DNA of 40,251 nt, taken from the NCBI GenBank assembly GCA_043747595.1, contig JAYTOX010000051.1, positions 1 through 40,251 of the forward strand. The letters run 5' to 3'. Made by a program: the position numbers and the translations under genes. The notes under the pieces were generated by a model. It had not been told where the DNA came from. It searched no databases and saw only the letters and a list, made by a program, of their open reading frames with translations. Shown here piece by piece: positions 8,817 through 17,479 of this stretch; within the stretch, counting starts at the first letter, position 1, and every line of letters starts with the position of its first letter. This stretch comes from JADKIH01 sp043747595. GTDB taxonomy: Bacteria; Bacteroidota; Bacteroidia; AKYH767-A; 2013-40CM-41-45.

Positions 8817-10079
8817 TCAATATAATTTTGATGCAGTAACATAATTAATTTGTTCTCCGGCAAAGAAGAGATCTCTCTTCATCCTTTCAAATTCGGCAAT
8901 AGATTGGTTATAACTTTCTACAAAGTCGAGAAATTCTAAAAGACTAATATTTCCTTTTCTGTAGTTATCACTTTCACCCTTGAAAACAATTTCAAAGTCG
9001 GCAGTATATAACTCAATAGATTTATTGTATTCCTGCACACTTCGGTTCAAATTTTCAATAGCAGAAATAACCTCTCCTTCGACTTCCATTTTCTTTTGAG
9101 CAAACAAACTATCCGTTGCTTGACTTTGAAACCCTGCTGCTTTAATATTTCCTCGATTCCTATCCCACAAAGGCAAAGGCATTCCGACACCAACTAAATA
9201 CTGGTTAGGAAAAGCATTACCGCGTTGATCGTACGAAGTAGTGAAACTTAAATCCGGAATTGCATTTCTCTTTTGCAAGCGAAGATTTATTGAAGCGTAA
9301 TCGGCTTGAGAAGAAGCAAGCTGAACATCCGGACGATTGTCTAATGCTTTTTTTATTAAGTCAGAAACAGAAACGATTTGTTTGTACTTTCCGGCTTCCA
9401 CATCATCGCTAACAGGAATAAAAGTTTGATTTGAACGCAAAAGCGTGCGGAGATTCTTTATTTGTTCAAGTTGTTGTTTTAAAAGATCAGACCGATCGTT
9501 GTTTAAATTGAGATAAGCCGTTTTCAATCGGATTACATCTTTATAAGGCACGTTACCTTTTTGTGCTTGAACTTCATGAGAAGTTATGAGTTCATCAAGC
9601 AATTCCAATTGCTTATTATAAATAGGCAAAACATTATATGTTCGGTTCAATTCATAAAAACTTTGATGCAATTGAAATTGAAGATTGCGCAATAGGTCGG
9701 AAAATTGTTGTTCGGCCATTTGCGAATTTTTCTTGGCCAAATCAATTTGAGCTCTACGTTTACCACCAATTAAAATCAACTGATCGAATTGATATGATTT
9801 TTCACCATCGGGGCCAATAAAAAATGCTGTTTTGTTTTGGCTATCGTATGCATCTAGGCCTATCGAAATTTGCGGGTTAGGATAGGACTTTGCTTGAATA
9901 ATTAATGCTTTATTCGCATCAACATTCAACTGAGCAGCGATAAGCAATAAGTTTTGCTTCAGAAAAATACTATCAGCTTCACCAATATTAAGTTGCAAAG
10001 TATCTTGGATACTTGCTTTGCTTTGACTTGCAGAAAAGAAAATTGCTGCCAGAAGAATAAATTTGTACCTATTTATCAC
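8817..10079 (-). CDS. czcC: TolC-family outer-membrane efflux channel, CzcC/CusC-like
   Basis: A 420-residue outer-membrane factor, first gene of the efflux operon. A signal peptide ends near SQSKAS. Two long alpha-helical repeats with heptad patterning, separated by the segment GVGMPLPLWDRNRGNIKAAG, are characteristic of TolC-type channels. The frame opens with GTG (10077-10079); no upstream in-frame ATG was found before the divergent promoter region. The gene is transcribed away from a two-component system, and the gap carries a tandem 11-bp repeat. Together with the adaptor and RND pump it should span both membranes. Confidence 0.88.
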   Translation of the reverse strand: MINRYKFILLAAIFFSASQSKASIQDTLQLNIGEADSIFLKQNLLLIAAQLNVDANKALIIQAKSYPNPQISIGLDAYDSQNKTAFFIGPDGEKSYQFDQLILIGGKRRAQIDLAKKNSQMAEQQFSDLLRNLQFQLHQSFYELNRTYNVLPIYNKQLELLDELITSHEVQAQKGNVPYKDVIRLKTAYLNLNNDRSDLLKQQLEQIKNLRTLLRSNQTFIPVSDDVEAGKYKQIVSVSDLIKKALDNRPDVQLASSQADYASINLRLQKRNAIPDLSFTTSYDQRGNAFPNQYLVGVGMPLPLWDRNRGNIKAAGFQSQATDSLFAQKKMEVEGEVISAIENLNRSVQEYNKSIELYTADFEIVFKGESDNYRKGNISLLEFLDFVESYNQSIAEFERMKRDLFFAGEQINYVTASKLY

Positions 10080-10099
10080 GGTACAAATAACTAATCAAA

Positions 10100-10121
10100 C
10101 ACCTTAAGAACACCTTAAGAA
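10100..10121. promoter_or_regulatory. Tandem 11-bp direct repeat, candidate response-regulator operator
   Basis: The word CACCTTAAGAA occurs twice head to tail (10100-10110 and 10111-10121). This gives two copies exactly one helical turn apart, as expected for an OmpR-type dimer. A related word (GAATCTTAAT) follows at 10131. The repeat lies between the efflux operon and the two-component genes, about 20 bp upstream of the channel gene's start codon. Assignment to this regulator is inference from position. Confidence 0.55.
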
Positions 10122-10297
10122 TGCTAAAAAGAATCTTAATTTTTAAAAAAAAATTGAAAATAGATTTGTCACCAAAATGGTTAGAATAGCATTATATTCT
10201 ATTAATATCGTTACATTAAAAGTATACAAGTCTATTCAAATGCTTATCTATTTTTTTTAAAATCAAATATGAGTTAACAAATTCTGATAATTAATTC

Positions 10298-10305
10298 TAT
10301 TTTTG
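10298..10305 (+). promoter_or_regulatory. TAnnTTTG -7 element (TATTTTTG) abutting the response-regulator start
   Basis: TATTTTTG fits the Bacteroidota -7 consensus and ends 4 nt before the ATG at 10310. If it is used, transcription would start at or next to the ATG, giving a leaderless mRNA. Confidence 0.5.
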
Positions 10306-10309
10306 GACC

Positions 10310-10999
10310 ATGCAAACAATTTTATTGGTAGAGGACGACCAGCAACTTTCATCAGATATTAAAGCGCAATTGGTTGGTGAAGGATTAAATGTAGAAGCGG
10401 TTTACGATGGACTGCTTGCAGAAAAATTAATTGTTAGACAGAAATTTGATTGTATTATTTTAGATGTAAACATCCCCGGGAAATCGGGCTATGAAGTTTG
10501 TAAGTCGATTCGACAACAAAATATAAAAACACCGGTAATTATTTTAACAGCTTTTGGTGAGATTGATGATAAATTAGAAGGCTTTAATTGTGGCGCAGAC
10601 GATTATTTAACGAAACCGTTTTACTTTAAGGAACTGCTTGCAAGAATTAAAGTTTTTTTACGTAGGCAAGAAAATAACGACGAACAGCAGCACATTATTA
10701 TTGCCGACCTAACGATTGATTTGAACAAGAAATCGATTTCTAGAAATGCTGAACAGGTAAAGTTAACTCCAAGAGAATATGATATTGTATTGATGTTAGC
10801 AAAAGCAAAAGGAAATCCTGTTTCCAAAAAAGATATTATCAAAAACATTTGGGGAACCAGTATGGAAGTAAATACAAATACAATAGAAGTATTTATTAAT
10901 TTGATTCGGAATAAAATCGATAAAAACCAATCCGTTAAACTGATCCATACAAGACCCGGGTTTGGATATTATTTAAGTATAGAAGGAAATGAAAATTAG
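10310..10999 (+). CDS. OmpR/PhoB-family response regulator of the efflux locus
   Basis: A 229-residue two-domain regulator. The receiver carries the acidic pair Asp9-Asp10, phospho-acceptor Asp52 (IILDVNIPG), Thr80 and Lys102 (LTKPF), so it is complete. A winged-helix DNA-binding domain follows from about 130 (LTPREYDIVLMLAKAKGNPV, then FINLIRNKID and HTRPGFGYYL). Its gene overlaps the kinase gene by 11 bp, so the two are translationally coupled. It is divergent from the czcCBA-like operon, a classic arrangement in which the pair controls the pump. The likely operator is the CACCTTAAGAA tandem. Confidence 0.93.
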   Translation: MQTILLVEDDQQLSSDIKAQLVGEGLNVEAVYDGLLAEKLIVRQKFDCIILDVNIPGKSGYEVCKSIRQQNIKTPVIILTAFGEIDDKLEGFNCGADDYLTKPFYFKELLARIKVFLRRQENNDEQQHIIIADLTIDLNKKSISRNAEQVKLTPREYDIVLMLAKAKGNPVSKKDIIKNIWGTSMEVNTNTIEVFINLIRNKIDKNQSVKLIHTRPGFGYYLSIEGNEN

Positions 11000-12359
11000 A
11001 AATAGGATCCGATTAGTTTTTTCAGTAGTCTTCCTAATCTTTTTAGGGCTCACTTTTTTGTCTGTATTCTTTATAAGTTCAAATTACAGGAAACAAGAAT
11101 TTTTTGAACGATTGAAAGAGCAGTCTAATTTAACTTTAAAACTTTTGACAGAGGTAAAAGAGATCGATCAAGATATACTTCAGACAATTGATAAAAACAG
11201 AATCAACAATTTATATGATGAGAAAATTGTATTGTTTGATTCAACAGGAAAAAACATCTATACAAGTATAGATGATACGCCAATACACTACTCTGCTGAA
11301 ATAATTGATCACCTTAGGAAAGAGTCCGAAACTATTTCTATGGTTCAAGGCAATTATGAAATTTATGCGGAGAAAATAAAAAGCGGTAATGCAATTTATT
11401 TTGCAATTGCAAAAGCGAATGACAAATATGGTTTACAAAAATTAAATCATTTAGGATGGACACTTTTATTAATTTATCTCTTAGCAATTGGAATAATCAT
11501 TTCGTTCACTTTTTATTTTTCAAAATTAGTAACAGATCCAATAAACAAATTAGCAATTGAAATTGAAAATATCCGTTCTACTAATTTAAAGCAAACAGTA
11601 ACGGTTCCAACTACACAGGATGAAATTGCATTACTCGCCAATAAATTCAATGAGCTTCTTGAACGAATTGACAATTCATTTATGTTTCAAAAATATTTCA
11701 TACAACACGTTTCCCATGAATTAAAAACACCCATGGCAGTATTGATTGCCAATATAGAGCGAATTTCAACTGGAGAATTATCGGAGGAGTTGAGAATTGG
11801 GCTTAATTTTCAGAAAACGGGATTAATGCAATTAGCAGGTGTAATAAATACATTGCTTGACATTTCAAAATTTGAGCAAAATTCAGAGAACATTAATTTC
11901 ATTGCGCTAAGAGTAGACGAGTTAATTTTCGAAACGATGAACGACCTAAGTTTAATTCAAGAGGATGTTCATTTCGATTTCAATATCGATTCAAAAATAG
12001 ACGATGCGGAGCAATTAATAATTTCAGGGAATGAAAGGATGGTAAGGATTGCATTTAACAATTTACTTAAAAACGCAATTGCATATTCTGACAATAAACA
12101 GGTAACAATAAACCTCTTTAGAAAGGGCAGTAGTATATTAATCGAATTCTTAAATAATGGGAAAAACCTCTCGGGTCAAGAACAAGAACTTTTATATCAA
12201 TACTTTTTTAGAGGAGAAAATAGTAGGCAAATTAAAGGGTTTGGCTTAGGATTAGTGTTAACGAATAAAATCATTCAAATTCACCATGGAGAACTTTCCT
12301 ATTTAGTTACAAAAGAAGGTTTGAATTGTTTTATGGTTAGTTTCCCAAACAGGAGTTAG
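10989..12359 (+). CDS. Sensor histidine kinase paired with the efflux response regulator
   Basis: A 456-residue inner-membrane kinase. Transmembrane helices at about 8-30 and 157-178 bracket a periplasmic sensor of about 125 residues, which fits detection of periplasmic metal. A HAMP linker follows, then the H box with His243 (HVSHELKTP), the N box (NNLLKNAIAYS, around 353-363) and the G box (KGFGLGLVLTNKI). No ligand pattern rich in His, Met or Cys stands out in the sensor domain, so the metal specificity is not visible. It starts inside the response-regulator gene and is the last gene of that unit. Confidence 0.9.
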   Translation: MKIRNRIRLVFSVVFLIFLGLTFLSVFFISSNYRKQEFFERLKEQSNLTLKLLTEVKEIDQDILQTIDKNRINNLYDEKIVLFDSTGKNIYTSIDDTPIHYSAEIIDHLRKESETISMVQGNYEIYAEKIKSGNAIYFAIAKANDKYGLQKLNHLGWTLLLIYLLAIGIIISFTFYFSKLVTDPINKLAIEIENIRSTNLKQTVTVPTTQDEIALLANKFNELLERIDNSFMFQKYFIQHVSHELKTPMAVLIANIERISTGELSEELRIGLNFQKTGLMQLAGVINTLLDISKFEQNSENINFIALRVDELIFETMNDLSLIQEDVHFDFNIDSKIDDAEQLIISGNERMVRIAFNNLLKNAIAYSDNKQVTINLFRKGSSILIEFLNNGKNLSGQEQELLYQYFFRGENSRQIKGFGLGLVLTNKIIQIHHGELSYLVTKEGLNCFMVSFPNRS

Positions 12360-12368
12360 TTGACAATG

Positions 12369-12380
12369 ATTCTTAAGAAT
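12369..12380. promoter_or_regulatory. 12-bp palindrome ATTCTTAAGAAT sharing the CTTAAGAA core
   Basis: A perfect palindrome 10 bp past the kinase stop codon and 135 bp before the DUF5686 gene shares CTTAAGAA with the tandem repeat at 10100-10121. It may be a further site of the same response regulator, or chance in AT-rich DNA. Confidence 0.3.
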
Positions 12381-12514
12381 GTATTTTGATTGATTATAAG
12401 TGCGGTTTACGGGATTAATGCATATTATACGATAGCCCTTAAATAAATGTGGATATAAGCAGATTTTAATTGCAGAAATTGTTTATTCGCCCTATTTTAC
12501 ATCGGTATTCAACT

Positions 12515-15064
12515 ATGAACAATCGATTACGGCTATTCGCCTTTTTACTTTATTTCTTATCAATCCCATTCTGGTTGAGTGCTCAAACTACCACCGTTCG
12601 TGGTTTGGTAACCGATGCCAAAACAGGTGACCCGTTACCGTTTGTGAGTGTTTTCATTGAAGGAACCAATATTGGAAAGAACACTGATTTCAATGGACAA
12701 TATTTCATAGAAACAAATAATCCCGGAACAAAATTAAAATTTGTACTGGTTGGCTATTCGCCGGTAATTAAAGATTTGGAAGTTGGTCAATCGCAAATAG
12801 TTTCAGTAAAAATGAGTATTGCTGTAAAAGAGTTAAAAACGGTAGAGATAAAATCGACAAAGCAGCGCTATAAAAACAAAGACAATCCAGCTGTCGAATT
12901 AATTGATCGAGTAATAGCACACAAACACCAAAACAGAAAAGACCAATTCAATTCTTATCAGTACGAAAAATATGAAAAGGTACAATTTGCGTTAAGTAAC
13001 ATTACTCAAAAATTTAAGGATAAAAAATATCTTAAAAAATTTCAATTTGTTTTCGACAATCTTGATTCTAATCAAATGCCGGGTAAAGTTATTTTGCCGA
13101 TGTATTTACAGGAAAAATTATCGGATGTTTATTACCGAAAAGATCCAAGTTCAACCAAAGAATTTGTTAAAGCCAGTCACAAAGTAGACTACGAAGACTT
13201 TGTAAACAACGATGGCGTCGGATCATTTGTAGGCTATTTATATCAAGACGTAAACATTTACAATAATACCGTACCCATTCTAACCAATCCATTTATAAGT
13301 CCAATAGCTGATAATGGGCCATTGTTTTATCGTTATTACATTATCGATACAGTAGTTGTTGATGACAAACGTTGTTATCATATGGCATTTTATCCGAGGA
13401 ATAAAGAAGATTTTATATTTCAAGGAGAGCTTTATATTACATACGATACCAACTATGCAGTTAAAAAAAACGAGTTAACAGTAAATCCAGATATCAATTT
13501 AAATTGGGTAAAAGAATTAAAACTGACGCAAGAATATACAGAAGTAGAGCCGGGAGAGTGGCTATTGAATAAAGATAATATTTCGATTGACTTTGGTTTA
13601 GGGAAAAACGGAATGGGCGTATATGGACAGCGGGCTGTGAGTTATAAAGACTTTGTATTGAACCAACCTAAGCTTGATACTTTTTATAGTGGAGATCCGG
13701 TTGTTATAGTAGATTCAACAACAAGGAACACCGAAAAATATTTCGATGAACATCGGCATACAGAGCTTACTAATAGTGAATCGGGGATTTATCAAATGGT
13801 TGATAGCATTCAAAAAGTTCCCGCCTTCAGACATACAGTAAATACATTGGAACTTATTTTTGCCGGTTATAAAGATTTCGGAAAATTTGAAATTGGACCA
13901 ATTGGTACTTTTTATAGTTTTAATCCGATAGAAGGCTCTCGCATTCGATTAGGAGGTAGAACCAGTAAAAATTTAAGTGAGCGAATTCAATTTAATGGCT
14001 ACGGAGTGTATGGATTGAAAGATAAGAAATGGAAATATTTTACCGGGGTTCGATTAGCATTGGGTCAAAAATCGTTTATTGATTTTCCGCAGAGAAATTT
14101 ATTGGTATCCTATGAGCATGAAACAAAAATTCCGGGTCAGGAATTACAGTTTGTACAAGAAGATAATTTTTTACTTTCCTTTAAGAGAGGACCGAACGAC
14201 AAGCTTATCTATCTCAAGCGATTTAACATTGAATATTTGAAAGAGAACAATAGTCACTTCAGTTATGCAATAGGAATTCAAAATTTAATTCAAACACCTG
14301 CAGGTTCTCTACATTTCAAAACAGAGAACTATAATGACACTATTAGAACAGGCGAAAGAGAATTAGAAAAAACTACATTTAATCTTACGCTAAGGTATGC
14401 ACCACACGAAGCCTTTTACCAAGGCAAAACCTATCGTACTGCAATGCCTAATAAATATCCGATTTTCCAATTAAGATACGAAGGTTCACTTAAAAATGTA
14501 TTTAAAAGCGATTACACATTCCACACAGTAACATTCAATTTATTTAAAAGATTATATATTCCACCAATTGGCTACAGTAATATTGAAATTGAAGTGGGAA
14601 AAACATTTGGAACAGTGCCCTATCCCCTGCTAGAAATTCATCGTGCAAATCAAACATATTCGTATCAATTGAGTTCATACAACTTAATGAACTTTTTGGA
14701 ATTTGTGAGCGATGAATATGCTTCCATCTTTTATACACATTTCTTTAATGGTTTTTTCTTCAATAAAATTCCACTTTTCAAGAAGTTAAAATGGCGCGAA
14801 GTAGTAAGTGCAAAAGTGTTGTATGGACGAATTACAGATGCTAATAATCCAACATTACATCCCGATCTCTACCGTTTGCCGATAAATCAGGATGGAAGCA
14901 CTATCACCTATACTTTACAATCAAAACCCTATATAGAGGCGAGTGTTGGGATCTCAAATATATTTAAAGTTTTGAGAGTTGATTTAATAAAAAGGTTGAG
15001 TTATCTTGACCATAATTCCGTTTCACAGTTTGGAATACGGGCTAGATTGAAACTTGATTTTTAA
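12515..15064 (+). CDS. DUF5686 outer-membrane protein with N-terminal carboxypeptidase-like regulatory domain
   Basis: An 849-residue protein. I start it at the ATG at 12515 (MNNRLRLF), which leads directly into a signal peptide ending LSAQ; the TTG 15 codons upstream would spoil it. Residues about 26-110 are a CarboxypepD_reg-like beta-sandwich (VRGLVTDAKTGDPLPFVSVF), typical of Bacteroidota outer-membrane proteins. The rest is the DUF5686 region: an alpha/beta section followed by a C-terminal beta-barrel rich in aromatic strands, ending QFGIRARLKLDF. Related proteins sit in the outer membrane; their function is not established. It may be expressed with or after the two-component genes, from which it is separated by 155 bp. 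Confidence 0.85.
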   Translation: MNNRLRLFAFLLYFLSIPFWLSAQTTTVRGLVTDAKTGDPLPFVSVFIEGTNIGKNTDFNGQYFIETNNPGTKLKFVLVGYSPVIKDLEVGQSQIVSVKMSIAVKELKTVEIKSTKQRYKNKDNPAVELIDRVIAHKHQNRKDQFNSYQYEKYEKVQFALSNITQKFKDKKYLKKFQFVFDNLDSNQMPGKVILPMYLQEKLSDVYYRKDPSSTKEFVKASHKVDYEDFVNNDGVGSFVGYLYQDVNIYNNTVPILTNPFISPIADNGPLFYRYYIIDTVVVDDKRCYHMAFYPRNKEDFIFQGELYITYDTNYAVKKNELTVNPDINLNWVKELKLTQEYTEVEPGEWLLNKDNISIDFGLGKNGMGVYGQRAVSYKDFVLNQPKLDTFYSGDPVVIVDSTTRNTEKYFDEHRHTELTNSESGIYQMVDSIQKVPAFRHTVNTLELIFAGYKDFGKFEIGPIGTFYSFNPIEGSRIRLGGRTSKNLSERIQFNGYGVYGLKDKKWKYFTGVRLALGQKSFIDFPQRNLLVSYEHETKIPGQELQFVQEDNFLLSFKRGPNDKLIYLKRFNIEYLKENNSHFSYAIGIQNLIQTPAGSLHFKTENYNDTIRTGERELEKTTFNLTLRYAPHEAFYQGKTYRTAMPNKYPIFQLRYEGSLKNVFKSDYTFHTVTFNLFKRLYIPPIGYSNIEIEVGKTFGTVPYPLLEIHRANQTYSYQLSSYNLMNFLEFVSDEYASIFYTHFFNGFFFNKIPLFKKLKWREVVSAKVLYGRITDANNPTLHPDLYRLPINQDGSTITYTLQSKPYIEASVGISNIFKVLRVDLIKRLSYLDHNSVSQFGIRARLKLDF

Positions 15065-15244
15065 TGAAATTTAAAGTGACAATAATGGAAATGATTTGAC
15101 TCTATAATCGAAATTATTTAGATAAATAAATCATGCCATTAGGAAATCACTATTTCATTTTTTCAATTACCTTTGCCCTTCTCATTTAAAAAAGTGATTG
15201 ATTCTCTAGTCAAAAAAAAACGATAGGAACTACTTTATTAACGA

Positions 15245-15796
15245 ATGCTTAAAATCTGTTCTTTATTATTATTGTTGTTGATTTCAGGGATAACCCCAGA
15301 TGAAAATCCGGCGCCTAAAGTTTTTCCGATACCACCTACGAACGATAATTCATTGTTTTATTTACAACGGAGCAAGAATACCAATGCAATTATTTATGAA
15401 GTAAATCGTAATGAAGATGGAAATTTAGATCCATTAAATCCCATTAAAATATTTTGGATTCGTTATGCCTCCGATTCTACGAAAGAAGATTTATCATACA
15501 TACAAAGCAGATATGCTTACGGATTAAATGTACGACCATACAATGGACAAAAAAACGCCTTTGTAATTCATTTTGTATCGTACGATAAAAAGACTTTTTA
15601 TCTCTTGCCAACAGCCAACCCTAAAAAGTACGCTGTGTTTACCAGTATAAACGGAAAAATGGCAGAGTTAAAAAAAGTATTTATTAAATTAAATGGAGGA
15701 ACATTTTGGTTTCCCACAATTGAGTATGTAGAAATGAGTGGAAAAGACCCATCAAGTCAACAGAATGTAGCTGAACGTTTTTTACCGAAACGCTAA
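15245..15796 (+). CDS. DUF4833 exported protein
   Basis: A 183-residue protein with an N-terminal hydrophobic signal sequence (MLKICSLLLLLLISGI). The body contains the DUF4833 hallmarks: FYLQRSKNTNAIIYEVN early, DPLNPIKIFWIRYA, then a YAYGLNVRP segment and FWFPTIEYVEMSG near the end. Family members are small, predicted periplasmic proteins of unknown function. Its stop codon directly abuts the stop codon of the convergent adenine deaminase gene, with no bases between them, and no strong terminator hairpin is visible at the junction. Confidence 0.8.
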   Translation: MLKICSLLLLLLISGITPDENPAPKVFPIPPTNDNSLFYLQRSKNTNAIIYEVNRNEDGNLDPLNPIKIFWIRYASDSTKEDLSYIQSRYAYGLNVRPYNGQKNAFVIHFVSYDKKTFYLLPTANPKKYAVFTSINGKMAELKKVFIKLNGGTFWFPTIEYVEMSGKDPSSQQNVAERFLPKR

Positions 15797-17449
15797 TCAA
15801 TTGTTAGCTTTCAAATCAGGCGAGTACAACAATTTAAATTGATTGCCATCAAACAAACCTTTGTCGCTTAACTTTAGCTGTGGAATTACTAATAATGCCA
15901 TAAAAGATAAAGTCATAAATGGCGCTTGCAAAGTAGATCCGGCCGATTTAGCCATTTTATCAATTTCGGTGTAATCAATAGCAACTTTAAAACCATCCTC
16001 TTCACTCATCAATCCTGCGACAGAGAGAGGTACTATTTTTTCAGCATTGCCATCGACACAACTTACTCCACCTTTTGATTCAATAACCAAGTTCACAGCG
16101 CGACACAAGCTTTCATCATCTACACCAACGGCAACGATGTTATGACTGTCGTGTGCAACAGAAGAAGCAAGTGCACCAGATTTCAAGCCGAAATTTTTGA
16201 TAAAGGCTTTTGCAATAGGCGCGTCTGAATACCGATTTACAACGACCATTTTTAGGATATCATTTTCGGTATTACTTTCAAAACAGCCGTCTTTAGTTTT
16301 CACAGCCAGTGAAAGATTATTTGTAATGAGTTGGCCGTCGAGTGCTTCAATTACGGGCATGGTAGTTCGTCCGTTGCTTTCAATTTTAAAATCGAAAACG
16401 TTTTTTTTACTGCAATTAAATTTATTTATTGGTGTAAATTTTTTGCGTTCAATTTTTGATTTTCCATTCTCAGCAACAAGTTCGCCGTTAATAAATGTTT
16501 TGTTTACTTTAAAAGAAATCAAGTCTTCAACTATAATAAAATCGGCGGGGTCATTCATTCTCAATAAGCCCATTTTTATTTTATAATGTGCTACCGGATT
16601 AATTGTAGCTGCACCAATTACTCTAAAGATGTTTATCCCTTTTGCAATAGCTCGAGCGCACAATTCATTAATATGACCTTTCACTAACGAGTCAGGATGT
16701 TTATCGTCGCTACAGAACATCATCATTTCAGGGTAATCATTTAAAAGATGAATGAGGGCTTCGAAGTTTTTAGCCGCACTTCCTTCACGAATTAATATTT
16801 TCATTCCATACTTCAACTTATCGAGCGCTTCTTCAGCGGTGAAGCATTCATGATCGGTAGAAATACCGGCTGCAATATATTGGCGCGCTTGTTCACCACG
16901 CAAACCTGGAGCGTGACCATCGACCGGCTTACCCAACTTATGAGCAGCAGCAATTTTTCTCAAAACTTCCTCATCTTTATAAAGTACACCGGGAAAATTC
17001 ATCATTTCACTGAGGTATGAAATGTCGTCAGAGCGCAGAAGCTCTTCAACTTGATTTGCATTTAATTCATCGCCTGCTGTTTCAAATATTGTAGCAGGAA
17101 CACAACTAGGTGCACCAAAATTAAATTTGAACGGAACAGTTTTTCCATTTTCAATCATGAATTGTACACCTGCTATTCCACAAACATTTGCAATTTCATG
17201 AGGGTCGCTAATGGTAGCTATCGTTCCATGAATTACAGCAAGGCGAGCAAATTCACTTGGCACCAGCATGGAACTTTCTATATGGATATGCGAATCGACA
17301 AATCCAGGGAGAATAAAACCCGGTTCAAATTTTTCCGATATGTCAAGTTTTCTAATAGAAATTATTTTTCCATTTTCAACAATTAGTTCAACCGGGTAAA
17401 TAGACTTTGTGTGAAAATCCACTAGCGTATTTCTGAGCGTAAATTTCAT
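15797..17449 (-). CDS. ade: Adenine deaminase
   Basis: A 550-residue amidohydrolase that converts adenine to hypoxanthine and ammonia in purine salvage. The metal-binding motif is at residues 51-58 (VDSHIHIE), followed by SSMLVPSEFARLAV. DPHEIANVCG, GHAPGLRG, DHECFTAEEA and SDDKHPD match the bacterial Ade family throughout, and the C-terminal domain has the typical AHDSHNIVAVGVDD segment. The length is normal for the family. A TAnnTTTG element lies 19 bp upstream of the ATG, in the 30-bp gap after the O-antigen ligase gene. Confidence 0.94.
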   Translation of the reverse strand: MKFTLRNTLVDFHTKSIYPVELIVENGKIISIRKLDISEKFEPGFILPGFVDSHIHIESSMLVPSEFARLAVIHGTIATISDPHEIANVCGIAGVQFMIENGKTVPFKFNFGAPSCVPATIFETAGDELNANQVEELLRSDDISYLSEMMNFPGVLYKDEEVLRKIAAAHKLGKPVDGHAPGLRGEQARQYIAAGISTDHECFTAEEALDKLKYGMKILIREGSAAKNFEALIHLLNDYPEMMMFCSDDKHPDSLVKGHINELCARAIAKGINIFRVIGAATINPVAHYKIKMGLLRMNDPADFIIVEDLISFKVNKTFINGELVAENGKSKIERKKFTPINKFNCSKKNVFDFKIESNGRTTMPVIEALDGQLITNNLSLAVKTKDGCFESNTENDILKMVVVNRYSDAPIAKAFIKNFGLKSGALASSVAHDSHNIVAVGVDDESLCRAVNLVIESKGGVSCVDGNAEKIVPLSVAGLMSEEDGFKVAIDYTEIDKMAKSAGSTLQAPFMTLSFMALLVIPQLKLSDKGLFDGNQFKLLYSPDLKANN

Positions 17450-17468
17450 TTGATAATTTTTCGAAAAG

Positions 17469-17476
17469 CAAAGATA
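17469..17476 (-). promoter_or_regulatory. -7 element (TATCTTTG) for adenine deaminase
   Basis: On the minus strand TATCTTTG is an exact TAnnTTTG match 19 nt before the ade ATG. It starts only a few bases after the ligase gene ends, so ade probably has its own promoter rather than relying on read-through. Confidence 0.6.
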
Positions 17477-17479
17477 CCA

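Noticed and set aside
12470..12514. Upstream TTG start for the DUF5686 protein
   Set aside because: The added 15 residues precede a perfect signal peptide that begins at ATG 12515.
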